Made by a program: the position numbers and the translations under genes
Notes under the pieces: model-generated
What the model saw: only the letters and a program-made list of their open reading frames with translations
What the model was told of the DNA's origin: nothing
The model's database searches: none
Shown: positions 20,687 to 30,958 of the stretch, in pieces
How positions within the stretch are numbered: position 1 is the first letter of the stretch
Layout of the letters: the number at the start of each line of letters is the position of its first letter
NCBI GenBank assembly: GCA_032768795.1
Contig: CP136494.1
Coordinates: 682,001-746,000 of the forward strand
Direction: 5' to 3'
Origin: Tremella fuciformis
Taxonomy: Eukaryota; Basidiomycota; Tremellomycetes; Tremellales; Tremellaceae
DNA: 64,000 nucleotides

Positions 20687-22366
20687 TCACTTGCGGCGAC
20701 CGCGCTTCGTCTTGAGGGCGCCAAGCGCGGCGCGCTGTGGCGCCTTCGCCTCACTGGCAGTCTTCTCCTTGGTCTGCAGTCGGGTCGTGCGGTGCGGGAT
20801 GTCGGATTCCGACTCGAGGGACTCAGCTCGGGCAGACAGAAGTCGAGTAACCGAGTGGTGCCGGTCGGGAGACGAGTGAATGGAGGGCGCGGGCGAGTCC
20901 TCCAATAGCCGCTTCAAACCACCCCCACCGACCACCGAGGGACCCGCAACCCCCTCCTCAGCGCCTTCGGCCATCGCGTCGTCCAAAGAGCTCCAGTCGA
21001 GTGTAGACACCAACGGAGGATCACCCGAGCCTAGCAGAGCGACTTGAGACTCGCCGCGGAATGCAGTCCGGTTCAAATGCTGCAAGTCAGATCTCGACAA
21101 GACCAAGACGAAATCCGACTACACTTACCTGATATTCGGAGTAATTGATTCTATAGATCTCCAAGATAGCATTACGGGCCAGACCGGGTTTCGCGTCGGC
21201 AAGTAGAGCTGCCGCCTGGCGGTGAATCCCTGCGATAACACCCTTACGACGAACGACCTCGTCGGCGGGGAGGACGAGTTGAGCTCGGGGCCCAAGAGCG
21301 GTGTTGGGCGAAAGGGTGCAGTGTTTCGACTTGAGCATACACCCAAGACACCTATACGTCAGCGAAAATCGAGTACGGTAAGTCGAAAACATACTTCTGC
21401 GCCACATACCGCCTACCATCGACCTCCACAACCGGGCAGACGCAGAGTAGACCCGAGTAGCCCGACATGGGAGGGCGATTATGGGACACACAGGCTGCAC
21501 AACGCTCCGCCCCCATCAGGACGCCCCACGAGCCGGAGTCGAGCGCCTCGAGGATGTTCGACCCGGTATCCGCGGTGTCGCCAGTACGAGTCGAAATGTA
21601 CGACTCGATCCACGAGTAGAAGGACTCGATCCTCGAGTCGTCGTGTCCAACGACCTCCGGTTCTTTCAGCGGGTACCGAAACACGCGATTCAGACGCTTG
21701 ACCACCAACTCTTCGCCTTCAACCCTCGGGAACACCCCACTAGGAGTTCGACCTGCCTTGGTCGGCGAAGGAGTAGGGATCGGCTGACCCGGGCTCGAGT
21801 CGGGGGCCGAGCCGAACAAGTCGCTCAGACCGACCTCAGTAGCCGAAGACACGACTTTGGCAGGCGGAGATGCGGCCTTAGGGAAGCCCAAAGGGCGATG
21901 AGCATGACCCTTTTGACTAGCCGGTGTCTCGGGAATGCTGCTCGAGCCGAAGGGTGGTTGACGAGAGATAGGAGAGGGATCCAAGATGTGTTTCTTGGGT
22001 GAGAGACGACCGATGGGAGCAAGGGGAGCCTTGAAAGGCGATTGAATAGGCGGGAATACCGACTCAGCACGAGCAGGAGTCGACTTTACGGGAGAGGAAC
22101 CCTAACAGCTTAACTCGAAGTTCGTCTACTGGCATTCGACTCACGGATTTGTCCCTTTCTCGACGTAAAGCCGCCTTCCCCGCAGCAACCAGTTTGTCGA
22201 CCTCAAACTTGAAAATGGCATTTTCGGGCTGCGCTTCGAGGTTCTCTCGAGCGGCCTGGAGTTGAATTCGATAGTCGTCCGCAGAGGCCGTACCGAGGTA
22301 CGCCTCATCGTAGGCATCTTGTATGCCCTGCTCAACATTGAATCCGGCCAGCTCGTCGTCGACCAT
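20687..22366 (-). CDS. Antisense four-exon accessory gene inside the retrotransposon
   Basis: Four minus-strand exons: 22366-22145, 22101-21395, 21351-21129 and 21079-20687. They total 1545 nt, exactly 515 codons. The introns are 43, 43 and 49 nt with good donors (GTGAGT, GTATGT, GTAAGT). Order of the 514-residue product: an acidic helical N-terminus, a proline/serine-rich stretch, a segment with VVKRLNRVFRYPLKEPEV, and a cysteine-rich part (ERCAACVSHNRPP, then CLGCMLKSKHC) that could bind zinc. After these come a helical region (QAAALLADAKPGLARNAILE) and a basic tail (KTKRGRRK). I do not recognise the family. It lies between pol and the 3' LTR in opposite orientation, which explains how its introns survive copying through element RNA. 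A captured gene or an antisense regulator are both possible. Confidence 0.75.
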
Positions 22367-22567
22367 GATGAGAACAGTACGAAAGACGACTCAAGAAAGA
22401 CGAAGTCCGGACACAACAACCAGAACAACAACTTGCATGAAGGGGTAAACAACGGCGTCTCTCGGGCTTACGGGCGTGGCATCTACCTCAACGAACCGAA
22501 CACACAGTGCCAAAGGACGCAACGTCGAATAAAGGATGTCAACAACCGAGGATGTCGGGTCGACATC

Positions 22568-22581
22568 AAAGAAGAGGGGGG
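22568..22581 (+). other. Polypurine tract
   Basis: AAAGAAGAGGGGGG four bases before the 3' LTR, the expected plus-strand primer of reverse transcription. Confidence 0.8.
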
Positions 22582-22585
22582 CGAC

Positions 22586-22898
22586 TGTCAGGACTGTGGC
22601 ACTGAGACTGTGGCGGAATGAGACAAGGCCAAGTGCCACACGGCCTGACTCAGCCAACCGCCCACTTGCCTCATCCGGGTGAAGTAGCCGAACTGCTAAA
22701 TGCGGCACTCGGACTGTCTAGTATAGTTGAACGGTTTTCGAATACATATAGTAGACATTCGAGTAGAGAAGATCTCTAGTCGAATGTATCTCTTGTACTC
22801 TCAGTCTACTTCTAGCAACCCTACTCGATTGCATACTCCCTGCGAGGCAACCTCGACTTCCCAGCTCGACGCGGACTATCCTACGTCCGGTCTTGACA
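22586..22898 (+). repeat. 3' LTR
   Basis: 313 bp, apparently identical to the 5' LTR, ending TTGACA at 22898. Confidence 0.97.
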
Positions 22899-22903
22899 AT
22901 CTC
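22899..22903 (+). repeat. Target-site duplication, right copy
   Basis: ATCTC directly after the 3' LTR, matching 15475-15479. Confidence 0.9.
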
Positions 22904-23379
22904 GAGTCAACTTCATTTACAGGGGGACACCATGTCCGGCAAGTCCCGTCTGATCTCATGCCCACATATATCAGAGCACGTGTGGTCGCACGATAACGAG
23001 CCCTGCGCTTGTGCCCTTCGCTGTAATAGATTGGATCCTTCGTGAGGGCATAAGTTCGACAATCGCGTGCTACGATCGAGACCGGACCCTCCTCGTGATC
23101 GTCGTGCGACCACAGCCGGTCTACGGCTTCTTGCGCAAGGTCTTGCAACTCCTCCGGACTTCCAGGAGCTCCGCCGTCATTGAGGTCAAGTATATCCTCG
23201 TAGACGATCTCGGCCGCCCTCTCGTTCTCTGGGTCACCAGGCTGCTCGCTCGCGATCCCCCAGGAGTGATTCGCCTGGTAATAGTACGGTTGAACGTACA
23301 AGGTGTTGTTGCTCTGATCAGCTGTCGGCGCGGAGAATGAGAACGAAGATCCTGCCAAGAAAGTATCTTGCTGGGACAT
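22904..23379 (-). pseudogene. 5' half of array member split by the retrotransposon
   Basis: Starts MSQQDTF at 23379 (an in-frame ATG at 23448 is less likely by comparison with paralogues). Family blocks: TLYVQPYYYQANHSWGIASE, LNDGGAPGSPEELQDL and IYVGMRSDGTCRTWCPP. It stops at the target-site duplication; the remaining C-terminal half is at 15230-15479 in the same frame. The disruption is clean and the two halves carry no other lesion, so the gene was probably intact until the element inserted. A TATA box lies about 116-122 nt upstream. Confidence 0.85.
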
Positions 23380-23494
23380 GAAGAGCAGTGTGGGGCGGGT
23401 CGCCACCTCAGAGTAGTCTTGCAATGAGCTAGAGTGTGATGGAGGCAAGAATATGAACTGCAGTGAGGGGAGCCGTTCTGTGAATGCGACCTCG

Positions 23495-23501
23495 TATATA
23501 T
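23495..23501 (-). promoter_or_regulatory. TATA box of the split member
   Basis: TATATA-type run (TATATAT on the plus strand) 116-122 nt upstream of the start at 23379. Confidence 0.5.
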
Positions 23502-23887
23502 GTGTCGTTGTCTCGCCGTCAGCTGCTTGGACTCAGCTGTCCTCAGCGGACAGACTAGTCCATCTGGACCTGCACTCCTATGTAACTCGTATCGCTATCG
23601 AGTCGCAATCGCGACCACAGAGGCGATCACCGGCGTTTCATATGATTGCGAGACTCATCTGAATGGTGCGCCTCCGCGCGGTGCGAACTAGAAACGATCA
23701 ATGCGGCCACGGGCAATTAGACCATCTCTGAACGTCGCATCGCAATATCACCACGGCCTCGATGAGCTTTGCACAGATTGTACACAGATTGTTTTCGACC
23801 ATCAATTCCCTCGACACTTAAGGGCAAAAGATGACATCATGCGGGCAGGAATTTATACAAGTAAATGGATGAATCCTCCTGCTCCCC

Positions 23888-24562
23888 CTAATGCCTAGAG
23901 AGGACTTCGACTTGTACCGAGTGGCCAGTCTCGCGCATGACCTCATTCGCTTCGTGTGTGAGGCGCCAAGACAAGTAGGTGAGCTTATCATACGGCGTCT
24001 CTTGTGCCGCAAAGCTTGAAGCGGCAACTGACCCAGACGAGGTGCGCGCGCGCTCACTGATGACGTCGAAATACGACTGGAGGGTATCTTGACCGGTAAG
24101 CTCTGGTGCCCTTTCGTCAGGATCCGGACACGTAGTAGTGAAGCTGCCATCCGGATTGAGGACGTTCACGAGACGGCCCCTACCTGTTGCCCTCGACATG
24201 AATTGGGCTTTGCGGAGCTCGTTCTACCACACCACATCTCCCGTCTGCACGCTTGTCGCGAAGGGGAGAAGCCTGATGTCGATGGGGAAATCCTTGTGCG
24301 CATCACATGGCGCGGCTGTGGTTACGGCACTCTGAACGAGGTCATGCCACTGTTGTGCGCTTCCCGGAGCTTCTCCGGCATTGTACTCGAGTGCAACCTG
24401 TTTCACGGCTTCTGCGGCTCTGTTGCTCATCGCATCGGCGGGTCGAGCACTGGCCACTCCGTAAGAGTAGGTCGCTTCCAAGCAGTAGGGTTGTACTTCG
24501 AAAGTAGTGGCAGCGCTGCCAGTATTCCCCCTCAGGTCCCAGGAGCTTTGTGCGGAGGTCAT
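23888..24562 (-). pseudogene. Array family member 9, single in-frame stop
   Basis: Starts MTSAQSSW. One frame runs from 24562 to the stop at 23888 except for a single TAG at 24221-24223 (codon 113), directly after QTGDVVW. Both sides match the family: FEVQPYCLEATYSYGVA and YNAGEAPGSAQQWHDLV before the stop; NVLNPDGSF and WRLTHEANEVMRETGHSV after it. It is closest to member 5 (228 residues), whose corresponding segment is QTGDSVFQKE. It could be a recent nonsense allele, a readthrough gene, or two short proteins, the second with its own ATG at 24199. Confidence 0.75.
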
Positions 24563-25405
24563 GGTGTTTAGCAGGTCCGCACTTGTCTATGCTCGATGGA
24601 GATGTTTCTCGACTCTTGTATGTGAAGTATTAGGTCGGTAGGTCTTCTCAAAGCGAACTTGACCAGCGTCCGGATGGTCCGAGAAGCTCTATATACGCGG
24701 AGGGGCTCGCCCGGTGAGCCAACATCACCGAGGGTGGCATTTTCTCTAGCAAATGGCGCTGTCCGCGCAGGACATGGACTCCTTTGTATGGCCTTCATCT
24801 ATATGCGTCGATGGCCGCCTGCGAGAATCATTTCTCGAGCGCCCCACCACTCAATGGAGTCAGATATGTCGTCATTTCTCATTGGGGTTCGAAAGTAGAA
24901 AATAGAGGAGCGAGCGTCGCCTCTCCGTGTCCGAGGGATTAGATTCTCTGCAATGAAACGACTTTGAAGAGGACAGAAGTCATGAAACCATTGGGTCCGT
25001 CTGCGATAAAGTATGTCCGTGTCCGGGGAAGTTTCATACCGGTCACCATGCCTTCGTGGCTCTATTGGGCAGTGTGACCATCGGTCATACGGCCCCCGTG
25101 CCTTTCGGTCATCGCTTAGTCCAGTCCGTGCGCCATCAGACGTGAGCGGGCCATCGCCCCTGAAACCACGCAACTAGTGGCACATGCTATCCTTTCTACC
25201 ATCATCTGACACACCATTCCGCGTATGCGAACCATATACACCCTGGCCGAGAAAGGACCTCTCGGCCACGCACATGATTGCACGGGGGTCAACAAAGGAG
25301 GTCCACCTGCCGCCTTACGCGTTCATACTGTTTACATATCAGGCGCCGCGTGAACGCCTTCCCATCACCCTGCCCCAAGACTCGCATCAGCACAGCACAG
25401 CAGGG
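24563..25405. other. intergenic, end of the array
   Basis: About 840 bases with the TATA box of member 9. A 124-codon minus-strand frame at 24799-25173 resembles nothing known and is not called. Confidence 0.4.
24690..24695 (-). promoter_or_regulatory. TATA box of member 9
   Basis: TATATA 128-133 nt upstream of the start at 24562, similar spacing to other array members. Confidence 0.5.
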
Positions 25406-25909
25406 ATGAAGACCGCCGTTGCCCTCGGCGCAGCCGCCGCGCTCCTCTCCGGGTCCGCACTGAGCACGCTCGCTGCCCCGGGTCTCAAAAGCGCCCACCG
25501 TACCCGGGACAGCGACACCGAGTTCGACAAGACCGTCACGCTCGTCTGGCCCAACTTCACCCAGGTCATCCCGAGTACGCAGCTCCAGCAGTGGGCAGGC
25601 GGGTACGGCGAATGGTCCTATGCAAACTTTGTGACGGAGGCCAGCGGATTCCAGGCGGAAGAGTTTGAGCTGGTCATCTGGGCGGGAGAAGGGCCGTGGG
25701 ACCCGCCTCTGAACGCGGCACCGGTCGACAAGGCCAAGGTGAGTCGAGGGCGCAGACGCTGGGCGGCACGCTGACAGCAGTGTACTATCTCCGCGAGCGG
25801 TCTGGCGAATAATCTGGAGGAGTATGTGCTCCTCCAGCAGGCGCCGTATGTCGAGAGTGTCTGGCCCACTCCGGACCCGGTGGGCAAGGTCACCTGCGCG
25901 AAGGAGTGA
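25406..25909 (+). CDS. Small secreted protein with C-T-I cysteine module
   Basis: Two exons (25406-25738, 25781-25909) joined in phase 0 across a 42-nt intron give 153 residues. A signal peptide is obvious (MKTAVALGAAAALLSGSALS, cleavage probably near TLAAP). The mature part has VTLVWPNFTQVIPS, and the second exon opens with CTISAS and closes with WPTPDPVGKVTCAKE, giving two cysteines likely paired in a disulfide. The 26.4-kb gene is a paralogue with the intron at the same place, and related modules occur at 61.7-64 kb. Probably an extracellular or cell-surface protein; role unknown. Confidence 0.8.
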
Positions 25910-26403
25910 CCGCGGCTTTCTGCGGCGACAGACGGGGCCTGTCTCAGGCTGGTGACTACAGCTCTTATGTATCCCCGTATAGGCTATCGCACTAGTTGCG
26001 GACATATATGTGCCATGACACACCTACTTGCACTTCGTCTACCTCCACAGCCCAGAACAGTCCGTGCGCAACTTGTCCAGTCCCTGACATCTGCTGCACT
26101 TGCTGTATTACTCTGACCCCTGCGTGTCTCCCTTCAGAGAGACTTGGCGACACGCTTCATCCGCGAAACTCGTCCAAACTCCTCCGGGGCAGAAAGGAAA
26201 TGCCGCACCATCCAATCACCCCGTCTGATGCATGTACAGTGAGTATGAGGGATGGGGATTGAGAGCGGAAAGGAGCATCGTGCGCTTGGAGGCGCCCACC
26301 TGCCATCTGAAAGCATAAAGCCTCTGTCTGACCGGTCCATCCTCCCCCTAAGAGCTTCGCTGGGGGACTGCAGAACCGAACACACAGGGCCAACCCAAGC
26401 ACC
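25910..26403. other. intergenic between the two secreted paralogues
   Basis: About 490 bases; no gene recognised. Confidence 0.4.
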
Positions 26404-27110
26404 ATGAGCACCATGTTCACCGCTCTAGCCCGCAGGTCGGGATCCCTCGCGCTCATTCTCGCCATCTTCACCCTCCTGGCGCGCCACACCAGCGGCGCGG
26501 CCGTCTCCGTACCGGTCTCCAGCCTCGCCTTCGACCCCGCCCTCACCTCGGGGCCATCCGGCTCCCTGCCGGCCGTGACGACCACCGCCTCCCACGCTCA
26601 GGACGCTGCGAGCTCGGGGCGCAGCCCGACGCTGACGGCGGGGCCGAGCGCCACAAGCAAGGCCGCCATCGCCGAGGCGATCGTGCTCATGTGGCCCAAC
26701 TGGACCGTCGTCAATCCCATCGAGCCCACCGTGCCGTTCGGGGGGGGCAACGGGCAGTCGGGCGTGGCGCTCACCACTGCCGACGACGGGTTCGGGGTCC
26801 AGGTCTTCGCGCTGAATATCTACCCGGTGACTGGCGCGTGGGACCAGTCGCGGAACATGACGAGCGTCCCCGGGAATGACTCGGCTTTGGTGTGTGCCCT
26901 ACCACTGCATGTACGACGCAATGGGAGAGAGCTGACGGGCAGTGCACCATTTCGGCCAGCGCCAAGCCCGCTTATATGGAGGGGTATGTCATGCTCACGT
27001 ATCCGCCGTACTTTGAAAGCGTGTACGACACTCCCGAGCCGGTCGCCGACCTGCAGTGCAGACAGGTGTTCGGTGATTTGGTACAGAGTAGTCCGACGTC
27101 ATCTGTGTAA
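26404..27110 (+). CDS. Secreted paralogue with C-T-I cysteine module
   Basis: Two exons (26404-26889, 26943-27110) with a phase-0 intron of 53 nt give 217 residues. A hydrophobic signal segment (SLALILAIFTLLARHTSGAA) follows a short basic start. A Ser/Thr/Pro-rich linker of about 60 residues comes next, a likely O-glycosylation zone. The shared core has IVLMWPNWTVVNP, and the second exon opens with CTISAS and contains YVMLTYPPYFESVYD, ending with a second cysteine (DLQCRQ). The neighbouring 25.4-kb gene shares the same core and exon boundary, so the pair is a tandem duplication. Extracellular location is inferred. Confidence 0.8.
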
Positions 27111-27325
27111 AGTCCTGCAGCATATACGAGTACTGTTTAAACTGTACGAGAGTAGATCAGATACCCCAGACGCAGATGTATGTACTGTACATGACAAGCG
27201 GCCCAGTGTGCCTGTCCACAACTCGTGATCATATACATCATGGAATGATGCGCGCTCCGCCCAATGGCCGTGACCGGCCAAAACGAGTGATCTAGACCCT
27301 TCAGATGGCCCCGCCGCGTTCCCCT

Positions 27326-29113
27326 CTATGACCACTTGTCCATGAATTCTTTGTGGAACGTCTCGATCTTGCCCACATAGTCCTCAACACCGGGACAGAG
27401 GGCAGTTACACGGAGATGATATGTCCCTGGCACCTGACCGAATCCAGATCCTGCGACAGCGCAAATACCAGTGGCATCTGCAACCGTCAGCTTGTGGCCC
27501 GAATGCAAAGCTTAGCCCACCTAGGAGGTCCAACGCGTACATCACATCCGCCTCCTTGCCCTGCTTCTTCGCCTCATCGATCGCCTTCTGGGGCATGTCG
27601 ATCTTGGGCATGAGGTACATGGCGCCATCTGCCGGCTGACATGACATGCCGGGGAGCTGATTGAACTTTTCGACCATGTACTCTGAGCGGGACTTGAGGT
27701 TCGAGAGGATAGTCTGGGTCTCTTCTTCCCATTGGGCAAAAGAGGGATCTCCGGGTTTCGGCGGCGAGACCAGGAGGTCAACGCCAACCTATACATCAGC
27801 CAAAGACCAGGGCTAGGAGAACTGGGGCTCACCTGGCCGGTGACGGGTGGACACAGGTTGACACTGGCCATCTTGTATACCTGCTCCATGACGTCGTCCT
27901 GCACATTCACCACCTCAAAGTACCCTCCGCGCCTGCCGCACTCGCCGCTCATGCCCTTGGATATACTGTGGAAGCTGATCAGCTCGACGCTGTTGGCGAC
28001 TTCGGCCGGCATGTCCCTGAGGACCTTCTTGAAAGACACGAACGGCTTCTGCTTCGGATGGAAGATGTTGGCCTGATACACCTCGTCGGCGAGCAACAGG
28101 ATGCCCTCATCGTAGCAGAGCTGGACGACATCGCGCATTGCCTTGACGTCGAGACATGCGCCAGTAGGGTTCCCAGGGTTGATGATGACCAACGCCTTCA
28201 CCGGGGTTTCGGACTGTTTAGCCGACTCGATGGCGTCGAGTAGGACCTGGTGGTTCATCGACCAGTTCTCCTCCTCTTGCAGGTAGTAAGGCAGGGGTGT
28301 CGCCTGCAAGTTGGCAAGAGTGGCGGTATAAAGGGGATATTGAGGGATCGGGATGAGACAACCGTCGCCCTTGCGCAGCGCGACGTGCATGATGGACCCA
28401 ACACCGCCCGACGCGCCGGCAGTGAGGAAGATGTGTTCTGGGTCGGCAGGATGACCGTCGCGTTCTATCATCAGCACCACTGCGTACGCAATAAATCGGC
28501 TCCACTCACCCTCGATGAACTTGGCGACTCGCTTGCGGATCGCGAGGACCCCCTTGGAATGGGTGTACGCGCCGACACTGCCTATCTCGTGATACAGGCT
28601 CTTCGCCCTGGCGATGGCATCGCTGGGGTAGATCTGCTTGGCGATCTCGATATGCTCCTCCATCAACGCCGGGTACTCGAGCAGACTGATGACCTGGCGC
28701 CAGAACGTGATCGGGCGCTGGTCAAGGCCCGCCTGCTGAGGATTGCCAATGTTCGCGGTGACGACCTTGTCGAACGGCAGCTTGGCTGCCGCGTGGCCGT
28801 TCCCGTTGGCCTGCGCAGAGCCGGTACCGTTGCCCGCTGGCGCGGCGGCATCGGCGAGCTGGTGTGCGTACTTGTCGGCACGGAGGGCGAGCTCGCCTCG
28901 CACGGCATAGGCCACGTCGAGGACGGAGGGATTGATGGTGTCGAGTCGGAGGGCAGGCTGGCGGGCGTGCCCGTTCCCGTTGGCGATGCCGTTTGGCTGT
29001 GCGGCGGGCATGGTACTGTGTACGAGGCGCCTCTTGATGCTGGGGCTGGGGCCGAAGCGCGAGGCGAGGGAGAGACGTGGATAGATGCAGAGGGGCCGGA
29101 GAGGCCGGGGCAT
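27326..29113 (-). CDS. Alanine aminotransferase, probably mitochondrial
   Basis: Four exons are visible; introns include 28465-28509 and two more near 27.8 and 27.5 kb, each restoring the frame. The N-terminus (MPRPLRPLCIYPRLSLASRF) is basic and hydrophobic, suiting a mitochondrial presequence. A second start at 29011 (MPAAQPNGIANGNG) could give a cytosolic form. The core is typical of the ALT1 group: NIGNPQQAGLDQRPITFWRQ, LTAGASGGVGSIMHV, IINPGNPTGACL, LADEVYQANIFHP and the PLP-lysine motif SISKGMSGECGRRGGYFE. It catalyses L-alanine plus 2-oxoglutarate to pyruvate plus glutamate. The C-terminal exon carries FGQVPGTYHLRVT, also standard. Confidence 0.93.
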
Positions 29114-29967
29114 CGAAGTGTGTGTTGGATCGGTGGGGATCGGTCCGGGGGCCGGGTGTGTCGCGGGGCAAGAGGGAGGGATGAGGGAGGGAAGCGATAA
29201 TGAAAGGGGGCAAGGGCAAGAGTATCAGCTGTGACCTACGGCGACGCAACGATGCGAGAGAGAGGAGGGAGAGTGGTAGCAAGGGCTAGAGGAATATCGA
29301 GTAGTAAGTTAGAGCGAGAGAGGGCCGAGTTGCCGGAGCAAGGGGGACGGAATAGGCCCGACGATGAAACGGACGGCCGGCGGACACAACTAGTACTCAC
29401 GGCTCGCAATGTATTGTATGTGGGACTGGTCTACGGTCTGTCTGTAGACAAAGAGAGCGTCGAGGAAGTGGGGAAGAAGCGGATCAAGACAGTCCACACG
29501 ATGCTATATAGCCCGACGAGTAGAGTGCTTCGCGATGACGGCTCTTATCACCCACCTTTGATGAGCTTATCACGACTGTCGTCGGGATGAGCAGTCATCA
29601 CATCGACTCGGAGGCTGAAACAGCCGCCGGCGCACACGAAGCGACCCAGACAGGTAGAGACAGGTCCTTTCAAGGCCAGCCCAGAGAGAAAGACAGAGCG
29701 AGATGGGGCGTGATGCATCGCTGCAGGCTGATGGATCCCAAGCCACCACCCCATCCACCCGACCGGCCGGACCAAAGCGCATCGCTTCCAAGGCAAGATG
29801 GGCCTAGCGGGTATCCGTAGTGATGATGTACTGTACAACATGGCGAGCTCGGGCGCTCCTTTCTACTGGCTGACAACGGCAGTGCTGACGGCGAGTCGGG
29901 GGCTCGCTTGCTTATCGCAACCCTCAAGGCGTTGATGGGCTAGTTCCACTGGCCCGCATCCTGGCCA
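29114..29967. other. intergenic
   Basis: About 850 bases upstream of the aminotransferase, with purine-rich GAGAG stretches near 29.25-29.35 kb on the plus strand. No gene recognised. Confidence 0.4.
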
Positions 29968-30433
29968 TCAGCCTGCGTCAGCCTTGCCCAGAGAGACCGA
30001 GGAGCCCACCATCATGCGCTCGTTGGTCGCCGGTGACGGGCTCTTCCGTTCCGCCTCGAGCTTGGCGCTGAGCTGTCCGGCACGGGGATTGGACGAGTTG
30101 ACACCCTTGCTCCGAGCCTGCGTGTCAGCTCGCCAGCGTCGTTGTCATCCTCGGGCCCCTGCTGCGACTCTGAGGCTTCGCTTGACTACAGCAGACAGCT
30201 CGACGCACGCTCTTCTGCCGTTCTTCGGCGGCCGCTAGTGCTGCTACTCTCGGATCCCCACCGCCGTTCACGGCACCCTCCCCCCCGAGCGCCTGAGGCG
30301 GCGGTGCCGGTCGTCCATTTGATCGGCTGGTATTTGGTGCTGATGGAGGCGGTTGAGATGGGCGAGGGCCCGAGCCGAGTTTCTGTCCACCGCTCGTCTT
30401 CTTCTCTTCGGGTGAAGAGAGGCAGGCGCCCAT
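29968..30433 (-). CDS. Small myristoylatable protein, SVIP-like
   Basis: Two exons (30433-30209, 30117-29968) in phase 0 give 124 residues. The N-terminus MGACLSS is a good myristoylation signal with an adjacent cysteine for palmitoylation, so membrane anchoring is likely. A proline-rich linker follows. The junction then reads AALAAAEERQKSARSKGVN, resembling the AAxxR...RG VCP-interacting motif of SVIP-type proteins, followed by a charged segment. Similarity to SVIP rests on this short motif, the lipidated start and the small size; the assignment is tentative but the gene itself looks real. Confidence 0.6.
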
Positions 30434-30958
30434 TGCTGTTCACAGAGATGGGGGGAGCTAGCGTTGATTGTGCTCGAGGCGAGGGGTCTTTATCTTCGAG
30501 GTGCAGCACAAACAAACCCGGTCTGATATGCAGGCGACGTGCTTGGATAATGGCGCTTTGGCCAGAAGAGGGCGATGAGACTGTCGAGGCTATAAGCAAT
30601 GATCAAGGATAGGAGTGTCGTGCCAAGACGAGTCGAGTGTCCGGTAATCCCGCCTACGCCACCGGGTGAGCATACAATCACACTACAGTATCGACTGCGG
30701 ACCGAACACTGCCTCTGCCCTCTCTCTGGGATCACCCGAATGAGAAGCAAGGTACGGTGCATGGGTGATACATTGTGCTATAGTGAGAGGTGCCAGATAC
30801 TTCGTCTGCATGTTGGGGTCCTTCATCGTCTCCCGCATCAAACACCTCCGCTCAGCGGCCTCGGTAGGTTCCTCTCCATTCCATCCTTCCTCCCCAGGTC
30901 GCCCCGCCAGACCACACTTACTATCCGAACTCGCGGCACTTTCGAACGCCACCGCCGC
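30434..30958. other. intergenic
   Basis: About 525 bases between the SVIP-like start and the TOM20 stop, both on the minus strand; nothing recognised. Confidence 0.4.

Larger units (their letters stand above)
15480..22898 (+). mobile_element. Ty3/Gypsy chromovirus LTR retrotransposon
   Basis: A complete 7419-bp element with 313-bp LTRs at both ends that look identical by eye, ending in TGTCA...TGACA, and flanked by the 5-bp duplication ATCTC. Internal order: self-priming-type primer-binding site, gag, pol (protease, reverse transcriptase, RNase H, integrase, chromodomain), an antisense spliced gene, a polypurine tract, 3' LTR. The domain order (integrase after RNase H) and the C-terminal chromodomain place it in the chromovirus branch of Ty3/Gypsy. 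Intact frames and matching LTRs point to a very recent insertion. It lies in the coding sequence of one member of the tandem gene array. Confidence 0.97.

Noticed and set aside
12674..24562. Introns explaining the breaks in the array members
   Set aside because: No donor/acceptor pair of 40 nt or more restores the frame at these points; single-base indels and one stop fit better.
4511..24562. CRISPR, operon or prokaryotic defence island
   Set aside because: The window is eukaryotic, with spliceosomal introns throughout; no repeat-spacer structure exists.
24799..25173. 124-codon minus-strand frame
   Set aside because: No similarity to the array family or to any family I know, low plausibility of composition.
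28250..29200. 316-codon plus-strand open frame
   Set aside because: Antisense shadow of alanine aminotransferase.
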